Positions 47,336 to 59,645 of a stretch of 64,000 nucleotides of DNA are shown here, in pieces. Source of the stretch: Bos javanicus (Eukaryota > Chordata > Mammalia > Artiodactyla > Bovidae). Each line of letters opens with the position of its first letter. Positions within the stretch are counted from its first letter, which is position 1. The position numbers and the translations under genes are program-made. The stretch covers positions 47,874,483 through 47,938,482 of the forward strand of contig NC_083890.1 in the NCBI RefSeq assembly GCF_032452875.1, read 5' to 3'. The notes under the pieces are model-generated. The model did no database searches. It was given only the letters and a program-made list of their open reading frames with translations, and was not told where the DNA came from.

Positions 47336-49234
47336 AGGTAAAAATCTATGAAAATGAAAAAACGTCCTCTTGTCTAAGACTGCTGAATTTCAAAATGCAT
47401 CTGAGGTTCAGGCCAATGTCCATGGGAGCTGGTATGGATAGGGTTCTTTCAGCAAAGAAAAGGAACCTTTCTCCAAGATTTAAAAAGTTTAGATACTTGT
47501 TGTCTGGAGCCAATTCACTATTGGCCCTGAGAATAAGTAAACAGATTCCCCATTTCTCCTCCCTCAAGTCCTCCCATTGTCTCCATCCAGTTGTAACGCA
47601 GCTCTATCAAAGTCCATCAAGTGTACCAAGTCATGATCTAACCCAGAACCACTAAGCCGATGCTGAGTTTGGAGTCTTGGCCCTTGGTCTGCTCCCCCGC
47701 CCTGTTCTCCTCACTTGAACACCTGCCTGTGTTTGCACAGAGCTCAGCAGAGGCACCGTCCTGTGCTCTCATAGCCATTTGGAGGGCAGCAATTTTCATA
47801 CATGCTTTTTCCACCACTTAGTTAGCAATCCCAGTTGGAAAACAAACATGTAAGTATTTTCATCACTGGCGGCTTTTACAGCCCAAAGAGAAAATTAGGT
47901 GCTTCCATCATAGAAGTTATCTGTAGGAAGACTTCTCATCTCTGCAGGAGTTTACCTGGAGAAGTGTAACCAAGGGTAGAGAGAAGGCACGTGAATTTAT
48001 GTTAGACACACAATGAGGAGACCTGGAATCTATTAGGTCAAATTATACCCTGTGTTACCGGTAAGTTACAGAACAGAACACTATCCTGAACATAGACCCC
48101 GTTTCAGGATGCTGAGTGCTTTATAAACAGCCTTCCAAATCATGTTGTCTCAGGTAGAGAGGAGGTCAGAAGGGGCTCTCCTGGAAACACTTCTCTTTAG
48201 GGGACACTTGCCCCATCAAGGGACCTATCCCCATGGCAACCAGTTACCAGGCCAACAGTGATGCCCACAAGTCAGACCTTCCTCCCAAACAGTCTTTTCC
48301 CATGTCCTCATCTCTGCCTGATGTCTCCCCCTCCCATCATCTCATCCCTTAAGCAAGTGTCTCCCATTCCATGACACGCCACGCACCCCAAGTCTCAGCC
48401 CCCACGAACCCCCATGTCCACCTGACTCTGGCTCCAAGACCTGGACCCTGGGGACCCCCAGTTCACACCCCCAGGAGAGCCAGGAGTGCAGGGCGTCCAG
48501 GAGGGGATGTCCAGGCACAGGAGCGGAGTGAGGGTGGTAGATGTGCAGCATCACTGCCTCAGTAACAGGGGGTCTGGGAGGGTGTGGGGGCTGGGACACA
48601 GGGCAGCTGGCGCCACCTGAAGAGGACAGCAGTCCCGCTTACCCATGACCTTTGACACCATTTAGCACAAGCTGCATCGTCGACCAAATGGGACTCTTTA
48701 GCCACAAAGCATGAGCTTAACTGAGCTGAAAGTGTACTTTTCAAGTCCTTGACACGGCACCTCCCAATCAGGGGAAAAGTTACCTCAGCTGGGGTGGGGT
48801 GAGGGGGCCCCGCTTCAGACCCAGGGTTTCAAAGCACACCTCTGGTCAGGTTAGAACTCCAGGCCCAGTGGTTGGACTCCACATGGTTGCTACCCCCATG
48901 GAATACACCAGAAGCCCATTTCATCTCAGAAACTCCATCCCCAAGAGTCACTGCTGGCCAAGGGGTGGCCTCTCTCATACACTCTGAGATTCCCCTTCTC
49001 ACAAGAAGACATATATTTTTGGAAGCAACTTAACTGTCCATAGACAGATGAATGCATACAGAAGATATAGTATGTATACACAATGAAATATCACTCGGTC
49101 ATTAAAAAGAATGAAATAATGCCATCTGCAGAAACAAGGATGGACCTAGAGAGTTATCAGCCTAAGTGAAGGCAGTCAGACTGAGAAGGACAAGTGTATC
49201 ACTTATATGTAGAATCTAAAACAAATACGTTAGA

Positions 49235-49365
49235 TATTCCCTGGTGGGACAGTGGTTAGGACTCTCCTTTCACTGCCGAGGGCCCAAGTTCAATCCCTGC
49301 CCGGGGAACTAAGATCCTGCAAGCCACGGGCCATGGTCCCAAATATTCAATAATTTAAAAAAATT
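49235..49365 (+). repeat. CHR-type SINE inserted in L1
   Basis: TTCCCTGGTGGGACAGTGGT, AAGTTCAATCCCTGCCCGGG and GCAAGCCACGGGCCATGG, then an AT-rich tail. Confidence 0.85.
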
Positions 49366-49583
49366 TTTAAATGACACAAATGAATTATATATAAAAGAGA
49401 AACAGACTCACAGACACAGAAAACAGACTATGGTTACCAAAGAGGAAAAGGTGGGGAGGGATAAATTAGGAGTTCAGGATTAACATATGTACACTCCTGT
49501 ATATAAAATAGACAACCAATAAGGACCTTCTGCATAGCATAGGGAACTCTACTCAGTATTTTGTAATAACTTACAAGGAGAAA

Positions 49584-49648
49584 GAACCTGAAAAAGCATA
49601 TATATATAAATATATATACACACATACACACACACATATATATATATG
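49584..49648. repeat. (TA)n/(CA)n microsatellite
   Basis: AT and CA dinucleotide runs expanded in the 3' UTR of the host L1. Confidence 0.85.
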
Positions 49649-50328
49649 TTGGCTTAAAATTCAACATCTAAAAAACAAAGATCATGGCATCTGGTCCCAT
49701 CACTTCATGGCAAATAGATGGGGAGACAGTGGAAACAGTGACAGACTATTTTCTTGGGCTCCAAAATCTCTGCAGATTTGGTGACTGCAGCCATGAAATT
49801 AAAAGACGCTTGCTTCTTGGAAGAAAAGCTATGATCAACCTAGACAGCATATTAAAAAGCAGAGACATTACTTTGCTGACAAAGGTCCATCTAGTCAAAG
49901 CTATGGTTTTTCCAGCAGTCATATATGGATGTGAGAGTTGGACCATAAAGAAAGCTGAGCTGAAGAATAGATGCTTTTGAACTGTGGTGTTGGAGAAGAC
50001 GCTTGAGGGTTCCTTGGACTACAAGGAGATAAACCAGTCCATCCTAAAGGAAATCAACTCTGAATGTTCATTGGAAGGACTGATGCTGAAGCTCCAATAC
50101 TTTGGCCACCTGATGCATAGAACTGACACATTAGCAAAAACCCTGATGTGGGAAAGATTGTAGGCAGGAGGAGAAGGGGATGACAGAGGATGAGATGGTT
50201 GGATGGCATCACCGACTCAATGGAAATGAGTTTGAGCAAGTTCTGGGAGTTGGTGACGGACAGGGAGGCCTGGTGTGGTGCGGTCCTTGGGGTCCCAAAG
50301 AGTCTCACATGAATGAGGGACTGAAGTA
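49649..50328 (+). mobile_element. BovB 3' fragment inserted in L1
   Basis: It starts TTGGCTTAAAATTCAACATC, keeps the RT-downstream region with frameshifts, and ends GAATGAGGGACTGAAGTA. ATATATATG flanks it at 49640-49648 and 50329-50337. Because the site is an AT repeat, the duplication is suggestive only. Confidence 0.92.
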
Positions 50329-50335
50329 ATATATA

Positions 50336-50341
<6 letters not shown>

Positions 50342-50378
<37 letters not shown>
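50342..50378. repeat. (TG)18 microsatellite
   Basis: About 18 uninterrupted TG units lie just right of the BovB insertion, in the continuation of the same L1 dinucleotide region. Likely polymorphic. Confidence 0.95.
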
Positions 50379-50380
<2 letters not shown>

Positions 50381-51010
50381 CTGAATTACTTTGCTGTACA
50401 CCTGAAACATAACATTGTAAATCAACTAAACGTCAATTAAAACAAAAATCAAACTATTTTTTAAAAAAAGATACACATATTTTAATGCTTTACACGTTTA
50501 GGAAAATACAATGAGGGACACTATTACACAGAATGAATCCTTTGGAAAATTACCTTCCTAACAGATAATTCACACTTCGCAAGTTTCCATTCTGCAGCCC
50601 TTGAGGAAGAAAGATCTAAGACAGAAAGAAACACGGTGTGCTACTCCAGAGTGGTGACTTTCTAGGCATTAAAATTCAGCACGGAGGCCAGAACCCAGTC
50701 AGTGCCTCGGACATGTTTGGGGCGGTGAAGCAGCCACCCTGTGGGGGCGACGAGGCCCCTGTGCTTGGCAACCCCCCAGCTGCCTCTAGAGCCTTGGGAC
50801 GGCCGCTTGTGCTCAGCTTCCGTTCTCATCTGTACATTTAGGCTACTGAGCTGAACGTGTTGAATGCCCCTCGGAGCTTTAGGAATTCCAAGATGCTTTG
50901 AAGCTGTTTTCTGACAGGCTAGTGGTCATACAACTTGAGCAGCACCATTTTATTATTGATGGATAAGATGAGCCACTTGGCAAGAAGAAAATGTCTCATT
51001 CTTCATGAAG

Positions 51011-51546
51011 CCAGATAAATGTATATTTTTATTTTTCCCTATCAATTAGTTCAGTTCAGTCACGTCCAGCTCTTTGTGACCCCATGGACTGCAGCACACC
51101 AAGCCTCCCTGTCCATCACTATGTCCCAGAATTTACTCAGACTCACATCCATTGAGTCGGTGATGCCATCCAACCATCTCATCCTCTGTCATCCCCTTCT
51201 CCTCCCACCTTCAATCTTTCCCAGCATCAGGGTCTTTTCCAATGAGCTAGTTCTTCGCATCAGGTGGCCAAAGTACTGGAGTTTCAGCTTCAACATCAGT
51301 CCATCCAGTGAATATTCAGGACTGATTTCCTTTAGGATGGACTGGTTGGATCTCCTTACAGTCCTAGGGACTCTCAAGAGTCTTCTCCAACACCACAATT
51401 CAAAAGCATCAATTCTTTGGGGCTCAGCTTTCTTTGTAGTCCAACTCTCACATCTATACATGACTACTGGAAAAACCATAGCCTTGACTAGATGGACCTT
51501 CATACCAGATAAATGTATATTTTTATCTATTTTTTTCCTATCAATA
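51011..51546 (-). mobile_element. BovB 3' fragment, reverse, with unusually long target-site duplication
   Basis: The BovB body (about 51047-51504) is reversed. The left flank 51011-51046 and right flank 51505-51546 both read CCAGATAAATGTATATTTTT, then AT, a T-rich stretch and CCTATCAAT, differing by a small insertion on the right. That is a duplication of about 36-42 bp. Confidence 0.92.
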
Positions 51547-52812
51547 CATACAATTAACCAAGAAAGTTAGATCTAACTTTGAGAATCTATAGAGCAGGCA
51601 GTGGAAATAGAGGTCTATATATTTTTTAAATGGCTTAAAAACTGGGCTAGCAATGCCTTAGCTTTCATAACAAGCAGCCATTAAATATTTGCTCAGTGCA
51701 CAAATGCAGGAATAAGTGGCTTCACAGTATAAGAGATTCGGGAGAAGTAATACATCTTCATGATTAGATTCCATTTCCCTGCATTTTTGTTGTCTTTGAT
51801 GTTTTATTCCCTAAAGACTTCTGAAGCATTCAGGCCAATTAGGCTGGTTTGTACACAGCCTTTTTCTCAAGCCCAGTGTAGTAGAAATTCAAACACAATC
51901 ACACATTGTCTGCCCATTGGGCTCTAAAGCCTAAAAAAAACAACCAACAGCCTTTGCAGTAATAACCATGTCCAACTATTTCACAGTATGAAGGTTTCCG
52001 CCGAATGGCAGTGGGTGGGATGCAGTCCGTGGTCCAGAGCATCTCCTGGATTAAATGTTTTCTGGCCGTTCTCAGAGGAGAAGAGCAGTTAGTCTGCATT
52101 TAATTTTTAAACCATGCTTCATCCCCTTCCGCCTCTATACAGCCACACGCGGGGGAAAATAAATTCTTGTTGCCGCTGCTACGCATTCTTTCTCCAATTC
52201 TTCTGGGCTGTTCTTCCATTTCTGTTTAGAACAGCTAATCTCCCCCAAACCTGGGTCGAGGGCAAGAGGCACATCTCGCTCATCCCTCATCACACAAACA
52301 GAAAGAAGGCGTGGACACCATTAACCCCTTGAACAACAGGCAGCCACAGACCCGAGGAAGGCCCAGGAAACCCGATATCTATTCCCCACTCATTCCAATG
52401 CATTATTACAGGTCACAAGAAAGCTACCAGAGAGTCCCATTTAAAGAAACTCAAGCTAGAAGTTTTTACAGGATGAATGTTAACGTCTTTGCTCTTAAAT
52501 CTGTATCATCACAGACATTAAAAAGAGGCATGTTTCTGTATTACACGCTCAGGAGAAGCAGCAGGGCCCTTGTCAGAGCACTTTTTTTGTATTAAAAAAA
52601 GATCAGTCCTGGATTCACCCATGGTCACAAGCTCTCCAGCACCTCAAGGCACAGAAGTGCTAATGGGAAGAGGATGGTTCTGACCCCAGTAACTGGACAT
52701 TTGCCTGGTTCGCTCTCTCGGGGTGAATAAATTCTGCCAAGTTTGGTGCCTCCCGGAAAGGCAGAACGGAGGGGTTTCAGAGACTAGTCGGGTCTTTCGG
52801 TTTCCTAAATTC

Positions 52813-53912
52813 TAAGAATAAATTCAAAAGAAACTATAAGCAAGGTGAAAAGACAGCCTTTCAGAACGGGAGAAAATAATAGCAAATGAAGCAACGGACA
52901 AAGAACTAAACTCAAAAATATACAAGCAACTCCTACAGCTCAACTCCAGAAAAATAAATGACCCAATCAAAAAATGGGCCAAAGAACTAGTCATTTCTCC
53001 AAAGAAGACATACAGATGGCTAACAAACACATGAAAAGATGCTCAACATCACTCATTATCAGAGAAATGCAAATCAAAACCACAATGAGGTACCATTTCA
53101 CGCCAGTCAGAATGGCTGCGATCCAAAAGTCTACAAGCAATAAATGCTGGAGAGGGTGTGGAGAAAAGGGAACCCTCTTACACTGTTGGTGGGAATGCAA
53201 ACTAGTACAGCCACTATGGAGAACAGTGTGGAGATTCCTTAAAAAACTGGATATAGAACTGCCATACGACCCAGAAATCCCACTTCTGGGCACACACATC
53301 GAGGAAACCAGATTTGAAAGAGACAAGTGTACCCCAATGTTCATCACAGCACTGTTTATAGTAGCCAGGACATGGAAGCAACCTAGATGTCTATCAGCAG
53401 ATGAATGGATAAGAAAGCAGTGGTACATATACACAATGGAGTATTACTCAGCCATTAAAAAGGATACATTTGAATCAGCTCTAATGAGGTGGATGAAACT
53501 GGAGCCTATTATACAGAGTGAAGTAAGCCAGAAAGAAAAACACCAATACAGTATACTAACGCATATATATGGAATTTAGAAAGATGGTAACAACAACCCT
53601 GTATGCGAGACAGCAAAAGAGACACAGATGTATAGAACAGTTTTTTGGACTCTATGGGGGAGGGGGATGACTTGGGAGAATGGCATTAAAACATGTATAA
53701 TATCATATAAGAATTGAATCGCCAGTCCAGGTTCGATGCAGGATACAGGAAACTCGGGGCTGGTGCACTGGGATGACCCAGAGGAATGGTATGGGGAGGG
53801 AGGTGGGAGAGGGGTTCAGGATGGGGAACACGTGTACACCCGTGGCGGATGCATGTTGATGTATGGCAAAACCAATACAATATTGTAAAGTAAAAATAAT
53901 AAGAATGAAATT
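52813..53912 (+). mobile_element. Second 5'-truncated ruminant L1
   Basis: It enters ORF2 at GAAACTATAAGCAAGGTG and continues through the 3' UTR to about 53895. It aligns with 17060-18140 of the first L1 at high identity in the same orientation. TAAGAATAAATT (52813-52824) and TAAGAATGAAATT (53900-53912) may be a diverged target duplication. Confidence 0.92.
52826..53579 (+). pseudogene. L1 ORF2 C-terminal fragment (frameshifted)
   Basis: Compared with the copy at 16372-17811, an extra T in GCCTTTCAGAA (near 52860) and a loss of bases in AGAACTAGTCATTTC (near 52990) break the frame. From 52996 to the TAG at 53577-53579 it is open and keeps the CX3CX7HX4C-type segment (CWRGC...HCWWEC) and Y-T-M-E-Y-Y-S-A-I-K-K. 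It is not functional alone. The minus-strand open frame at 52991-53434 is a shadow of it. Confidence 0.9.
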
Positions 53913-54291
53913 TTAAAATTCAAAGTTGCAAATGGACAATTCAGAGCTTACAGTCTTAAGAAATTAATAGCACCACAGGAACTCGAAGCAGTTGGCTTGG
54001 GCATGTTTGTAGGAGTCCCCACCTCCCCACAAAGGCACTGAACAGCTTCCCAGCAACAGAACAACACGGCTCACTGGTCTACCTGACAAATGTTTCTCCA
54101 CCTGCCTATCCCTAGGTGTGCAGACTTTACTACAGAAGTTTGTCTTCTACTAACCAAAAGCACGAGCTGACTTTAAGTGCAATCCTTTACATGCGAACTT
54201 ATTTTATTTGAAAACTGTTGGTCAGTAGCACAGAGAAGAACTGGTATCATTCACAGGCACAGGGTTGAGCAGGGCTGCATTTCATGCTGGA

Positions 54292-54456
54292 ATTTTTTTT
54301 TTAATATTTATTTATTTGGCTGCAGTAGGTTTTAGTTGCAGCATGTGAGATCCTCAGTTGCAGCATGCGGGATCTAGTTCCGTGACCACAGATCAAACCC
54401 AGTCCCCTGCAGTGGGAGCGTGGAGTTTCAGCCACTGGACCACCAAGAAGTCCCCA
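54292..54456 (-). repeat. CHR-type SINE, reverse
   Basis: A T9 start, TTATTTGGCTGCAGTAGGTT, AGATCAAACCCAGTCCCC (reverse box B) and CACTGGACCACCAAGAAGTC. Confidence 0.85.
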
Positions 54457-54546
54457 CGCCTGCTTCAAGGTGCACTTGAAGCAAGAGGGAGCAACAGGGA
54501 AGCCTGCCCTTCCTGGGGTGGCCTGAGTCGTCCTCTCCCATTTGGG

Positions 54547-54650
54547 ACTGCTGCTGCTGCTGCTAAGTCGCTTCAGTCGTGTCCAACTCTGTGTGACCCC
54601 ACAGACGGCAGCCCACCAGGCTCCCCTGTCCCTGGGATTCTCCAGGCACA
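54547..54650 (-). repeat. Bov-A half unit, reverse, with (TGC)n
   Basis: (TGC)5 followed by AAGTCGCTTCAGTCGTGTCC and CCTGGGATTCTCCAGGCAC. The tRNA-like head is missing. Confidence 0.87.
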
Positions 54651-55563
54651 TTTGGGACCGCCTCTCCCTAATTTCCTCTAATAGCAAGGCTTCTCAGACT
54701 TAACATGTCTCTGAATTACCTGGAGAGTTAGTTAAAACACAAATTGCTGGTCCTCCCCCTCGCCCTGAGTCTCTTGTTTCGGAGGCCTGGGGGAGGAGCC
54801 TAAAGTTGCAGATCTAATGATGATTCCTTAGAAGATGCTGCTGTGGCTGACTTGTGGACCACGCTTGGAGAACGGCTGCTCTGTGTGTATGGTAAGGGCA
54901 GAGATGGGACAGGACATACAAGGCTCCTGTGGGCACTCTTCTCTTCTTTTCTCCCTCAATGACAGCCGTAAGGAAAGCATTACATAAGGGGAAGACCCGC
55001 GGCTTCCCACTTAGAGTAAGTGAAGTGACAATCTGAAGCAAGGGATGTTGAGATCAGACGTGTATATAGTTGTTAATGTTGAAATGTAATGGCATGGAGA
55101 TGATGGAATCCCTTCATTAGGAAGTTATGAAGACTAGAGGAGCTTTTGGTTTCAATATTGTGATTTAAACTGAAGATGGGGGTGAGGGGGTGGTAGACCA
55201 ATCCCTCCCCATCCCATGACAGGTGAAGTTTTTCCTTTCCTACCAGCCTAGCTACACCAGATTAAAGAGCCTCTGGATAAAGCATGAAACCTTAATTCTA
55301 AACTCCATTTTTGTTTTAAAAAGTAATCCAGTTATGGATAGACTAAGTGGAAAATAATTTCATTAAGATGTAAAATATTTAGAGTGGTTCAACTCCAAGA
55401 AAGAAAAAGATAATTGGGGAAAGTCCTTGGTATCCATGGATTTATTGACTCCAGGACCCACTTTGGATACCCAAATCCTCTGATGCTCAAGTCCCTTATA
55501 TAAAATAGCACAGTATTTGCAAATAATTTGTGTACATCCTCCTGGATACTTAAATCATCTCTA

Positions 55564-55752
55564 GCTTCCCTGGTGACTCAGACAGTAAAGAATCTGCCTG
55601 TGATGTGGGAGACACGGGTTCAATCCCTGGGTCGGGAAGATCCCCTGGAGAAGGAAATGGCAAGCCACTCCAGTATTCTTGCCCGGAGAATCCCACTGGC
55701 ACAGTACGGGGGGCCACAAAGAGTTGGACATGACTGACACACTTCACTTTCC
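55564..55752 (+). repeat. Bov-tA SINE inserted in Tigger-like element
   Basis: GCTTCCCTGGTGACTCAGAC to GGACATGACTGACACACTTC. Slightly shortened in the Bov-A part. Confidence 0.92.
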
Positions 55753-55799
55753 AGGGTGCTTACACCTGATACAATGTAAATGGTACGTGAAATCGCAAT

Positions 55800-55996
55800 A
55801 GTGAAGCGAAAGTTGCTCACTCATGTCCAACTCTTTGCCACCCCATGGACTATACAGTCCATGGAATTCTCCAGGCCAGAATACTGGAGTAGGTAGCCTT
55901 TCCCTTCTCCAGGAGATCTTCCCAACCCAGCGATCAAACCCAGGTCTCCCGCACTGCAGGAGGATTCTTTACCATCTGAGTCACAAGGGAGGCCCC
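55800..55996 (-). repeat. Bov-A/Bov-tA SINE, reverse, inserted in Tigger-like element
   Basis: GTGAAGCGAAAGTTGCTCAC to CTGAGTCACAAGGGAGGCCC. The flanks TACAATGTAAATGGTACGTG (from 55772) and TACAACGTAAATGATATAGA (from 56010) look like a diverged target duplication of about 20 bp. Confidence 0.92.
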
Positions 55997-56480
55997 AAAT
56001 TGTAATAAATACAACGTAAATGATATAGAAATAGTTGCTGGCATGGCAAATTCAAGTTTTCTTTTGGGAATTTTCTTAATTTTTTTCCCCCAGATATTTT
56101 GGATCTGAGCTTGGTTGATTCTATGGATTCAGAACCTGGGGACACAGAGGGCCAACTGTACTAAAAGTCCTGTATAGGCCACTGTGAAATCCTCCCTTTA
56201 TTAAAACCACTTTCTTTTCTACTTGTCAGGCCCAGAAGAAGTATGTATTCCTTAGAATCACAGAAAACATCCAGCCAGTAGAATCCATTTGCACAACCAC
56301 AAAAGCCATACACTTACAAGTCAAAAATCTAGGGAAGAAGTTACAACCCACACCTGAGCATAGCCACTCAGGTGTGCACATTTTCAGGATAAGAATGCAA
56401 AGGATTACAAAGATGTCTGTCCACAAGGAAATCAGCTGGTTAGCAATCCTAGAAACGGAAACAAGTGGGTATAACTTGCA

Positions 56481-56538
56481 CTGGGTTGGCCAAGAAGTTC
56501 ATTCAAAACCCAAACGAGTTTCCTGGCCAATCCAATAG
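56481..56538. mobile_element. Mariner-like MITE, internal deletion form
   Basis: TGGGTTGGCCAAGAAGTTCA and the inverted partner CGAGTTTCCTGGCCAATCCA lie only about 10 bp apart, so almost only the terminal repeats remain. Confidence 0.8.
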
Positions 56539-56702
56539 GTGGCCTAATCTTGCTGTAATCGGGAAGAACCTTTTGTTTTCTATTACAAGGTAATCACTAA
56601 AGGGATGTTGCCTATAAACTTAAATTTATACACAATGACCCAACTCCTGGGTCTCTGCCTCCCAGGTAATGAACCTTATGCTGAAATATCTTTGTTTCGG
56701 TT

Positions 56703-56902
56703 GGTCCTAAGTCGCTTCAGTCATGTCCGACTCTCTGCAAACCAGGCTCCTCTGCCCATGGGATTCTCCAGGCAAGAATACTGAAACGGGTCGCCATTTC
56801 CTTCACCGGGGATCTTCTCCACCCAGGGATCAAACCCTCGCCTCTTACATCTCCTGTACTGGTGGGTGAGTAACTTTACCACTAGCCCCACCTGGGGAGC
56901 CT
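56703..56902 (-). repeat. Bov-tA SINE, reverse
   Basis: CCTAAGTCGCTTCAGTCATG to CACTAGCCCCACCTGGGGAG, with a deletion after GACTCTCTGCAAACC. Confidence 0.9.
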
Positions 56903-58611
56903 GTTTAGCCTACCAGGCCCGCCTGTGAATGACTGCAGGCAGAAGAAATGAACACATGCCCCTGGAGACAGATGGGAACCAGGCAATGTTTGACTTTAGT
57001 CTACAAGAAGCCTAAATTCTAACTCAGGCAAGCTGGTTCTTTGGGGCATGAGCTCACCATTGTCTTCATGGGCTGGCTTTCTGAATAAAGTCATCACTCC
57101 TTGCCCCAACAGCTCATCTCCCAATTATTGGCCTGTTGTGCAGCGAGCAGTACAAGCTGAGACTCCGCCACGTTGCTAAGAAGTGGCCACTACAAGAGAC
57201 ATCAGTGTCACCGAGCTGGGTGGGATAGCTATGCCTCTGTCACCATCCGGTGAAGCTCCTGCTCCCCCGATGAGAGAGGAAGTCTGCACAGGGGGGTGGG
57301 GGGAGCTCCAGGGAGCAGCACTGGCCTCCTGCCCCCGGGCCTCTGGAGCTTGGCACCAGACAGTTAACTGGACGTGTTGAGCAGGCTTTGCAGAAAATCT
57401 GTTGGATGCTAATCTCCTAAAAAGCGTCCAGCCGCATTGCTGACCCCACATCTCGGAACGCGGCAGCGCTCACATGTGGGAGCTCACATTCTTTCCAAGT
57501 GGACACTTCACACTCGAGCAGTAATGAGGCGCAATGTGGCTGGAGTCATGTGTCGTTCCAACCGGAGATAAACAGACCCAAATGTGCTGTCCACGCTGAC
57601 CCCGCTCAGTGTGGGAAGCCTCGCTTGGGACATTTTTCACATCGCAAAGTATTTAAGATTTTAATGGCCCTGTGACTACCGTGCTAGAATATTTTATGAT
57701 CTCTGACCCTCAAAATGCTCTTCGTGGGGTTTATTTTGCCTTACATGGTTCAACAAGAGCTCTTCTAAAACAGAAAAGCTCTTGAACCAAATATTGACCC
57801 TGTTTACACTTCCCTGGTCGTCCTGAAATACGTGCTCCTCGCTTCCGTTCACTCCTCCTCCCTGAGTCCCCCACAGAACTCGGAGGGGCTTAGATGCGCT
57901 CTCCTTCCAGACTGTCTGATGCTTCTACACAATTAAAATTCCATCCATCCTGAACCGTCACAAGAAGATAACAGGACAGACACGGTTCTTGAACCTAGCA
58001 GAGAACCACAAAGAACAGCAGCATCTCAGCGTCTCAACTTAAAAAGATACACATCACGCTACTTCTTAAGATGACGGCAACCAAACTAAAAAATAGTGCT
58101 GACTGGCTCCAGACCATCTCACATAGCTGCATGTCAGCGTGTAGCTTTGTAATCCAAAAGGTAACGTTTCTGAGCTCCACATCACACACAGCGTTGACGA
58201 AGAGCTCAGGGGCGACTCTTGCTCCACTGCCCGGACGCCAGATGAAATGACCCAAGTGGTTCTGTGCTGCAGGACGGGCTCAGGCAGCTGAAAAATGTAT
58301 GCCAGGTTTGTTTGTTTTCCATGCCATCAATCGCATCTTGGATTGGATGAAATATGGTAATCCACCATGTACTACCGAATCAATATAATTACATTTTATC
58401 CTCCTGAAATGAGGGTTCTGAGCTCAAGGACCACATGGTATCCCTTTTTGTATTCCAGGGTAAGCACACTTCCTGACATGCAAAGTTGGTAGCACCACAA
58501 TGGACCTAAAATGATTAGAAAAACGTGCAGGAAACAATAAGGAGTTCACTCGAGTGAGAGCTGAGGGACCTACTCGGAACATTAGAAGAGATGGGAAGGT
58601 CCTCAGCTACC

Positions 58612-59024
58612 CTTCAGTCCAGTAGTCATGTACAGATGCGAGAGACGGACCATAAAGAAGGGTGAGCACTGAAGAATTGATGCTTTTGAACTGTGATGCT
58701 GGAGAAGACTCTTGAGAGTCCCTTGGACTGCAAGGAGATCCAACCAGTCCATTCTGAAGGAGATCGGTCCTGAATATTTATTGGAAGGAATGATGCTGAA
58801 GCTCCAATACTAATACTTTGGCCACCTGTTGCAAAGAGCCAACTCCCCAGAAAAGACTGAAGGCAAAAGGAGAAGAGGGTGGCAGAGGATGAGATGGTTG
58901 GATGGCGTCACCGACTCAATGGACATGAATCTGAGCAAACTCTGGGAGAGACTGAAGGGCAGGGAAGCCTGGTGTGCCACAGTCCATGGGATGGCAAAGA
59001 GTCGGACACTACTGAGCAACAACA
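58612..59024 (+). mobile_element. BovB 3' fragment
   Basis: It starts GTAGTCATGTACAGATGCGA and ends GGACACTACTGAGCAACAAC. Only the C-terminal coding end remains. Confidence 0.92.
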
Positions 59025-59557
59025 ATCCTTCATTTCTCTCCTCACATGGAGGGACCAGCCCTAGCCAACCCCATCCAGAGACTGCTCTTTTCCTATTCAG
59101 CCCTGTCTATGTTTCTTTCCTAGCACCCTGCAGAGCTTGAGTGGTTACTTACATCCAGTTGACTTCTTTCTGGGTTGTTTCCCTTTGGGAAATGAGAGGT
59201 TCGTCAGTGGAGGCACCAGGTCTCTCCTTCTCCCCGGCTGTGTCCCAGCCCCTGGCAGTGTCTAGCGTGAAGCAGGCACTCAGCACAGACCCGCTGGTGC
59301 CTAACCGGCTCCTCCCCTCCAGCACACGCACTCTGAGCCAGGAGGCCACATGGGCCGCAGATCAACTCATCTCAGCATCTGGAAAAAGGGTGTTGGCTCA
59401 GAATGTCCCTCTGGGATGAAGAAACCATGGTGATGCTTCAAGGGCAGAAGGCCATGCAGAGAAAAAGTCTCAGTCCATTCAAGGGCACCGCCATGGCCCT
59501 CTCCTTTGAGCGACCTGCTCAGAAGATGCCCATGCTGTCAATGGCTGCACCTTCCCC

Positions 59558-59645
59558 AGGCTTCGCTGATGGCTTAGATGATAAAGAGTCTGCCTGCAAT
59601 GCAGGAGATCCAGGTTCGATCCCTGGGTCAGGACGATCCCCTGGA
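59558..59645 (+). repeat. Bov-tA SINE head, 3'-truncated
   Basis: GGCTTCGCTGATGGCTTAGA to GTCAGGACGATCCCCTGGA; the Bov-A part is absent. Confidence 0.9.

Larger units (their letters stand above)
49010..50454 (+). mobile_element. L1 3' end interrupted by a CHR SINE and a BovB piece
   Basis: L1 pieces at 49010-49234 (AATGAAATATCACTCGGTCA), 49366-49648 (AAACAGACTATGGTTACCAA, GGACCTTCTGCATAGCATAG) and 50329-50454 (TTGCTGTACACCTGAAACAT) are collinear parts of one artiodactyl L1 3' end. Confidence 0.87.
55410..56163. mobile_element. Tigger-like element interrupted by two SINEs
   Basis: Pieces at 55410-55563 (CCTTGGTATCCATGGATTTA, TGCTCAAGTCCCTTATATAA), 55753-55799 (CACCTGATACAATGTAAATG) and 55997-56163 (AGAAATAGTTGCTGGCATGG, GGACACAGAGGGCCAACTG) are collinear and match the element at 10143-10485. 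Confidence 0.82.
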
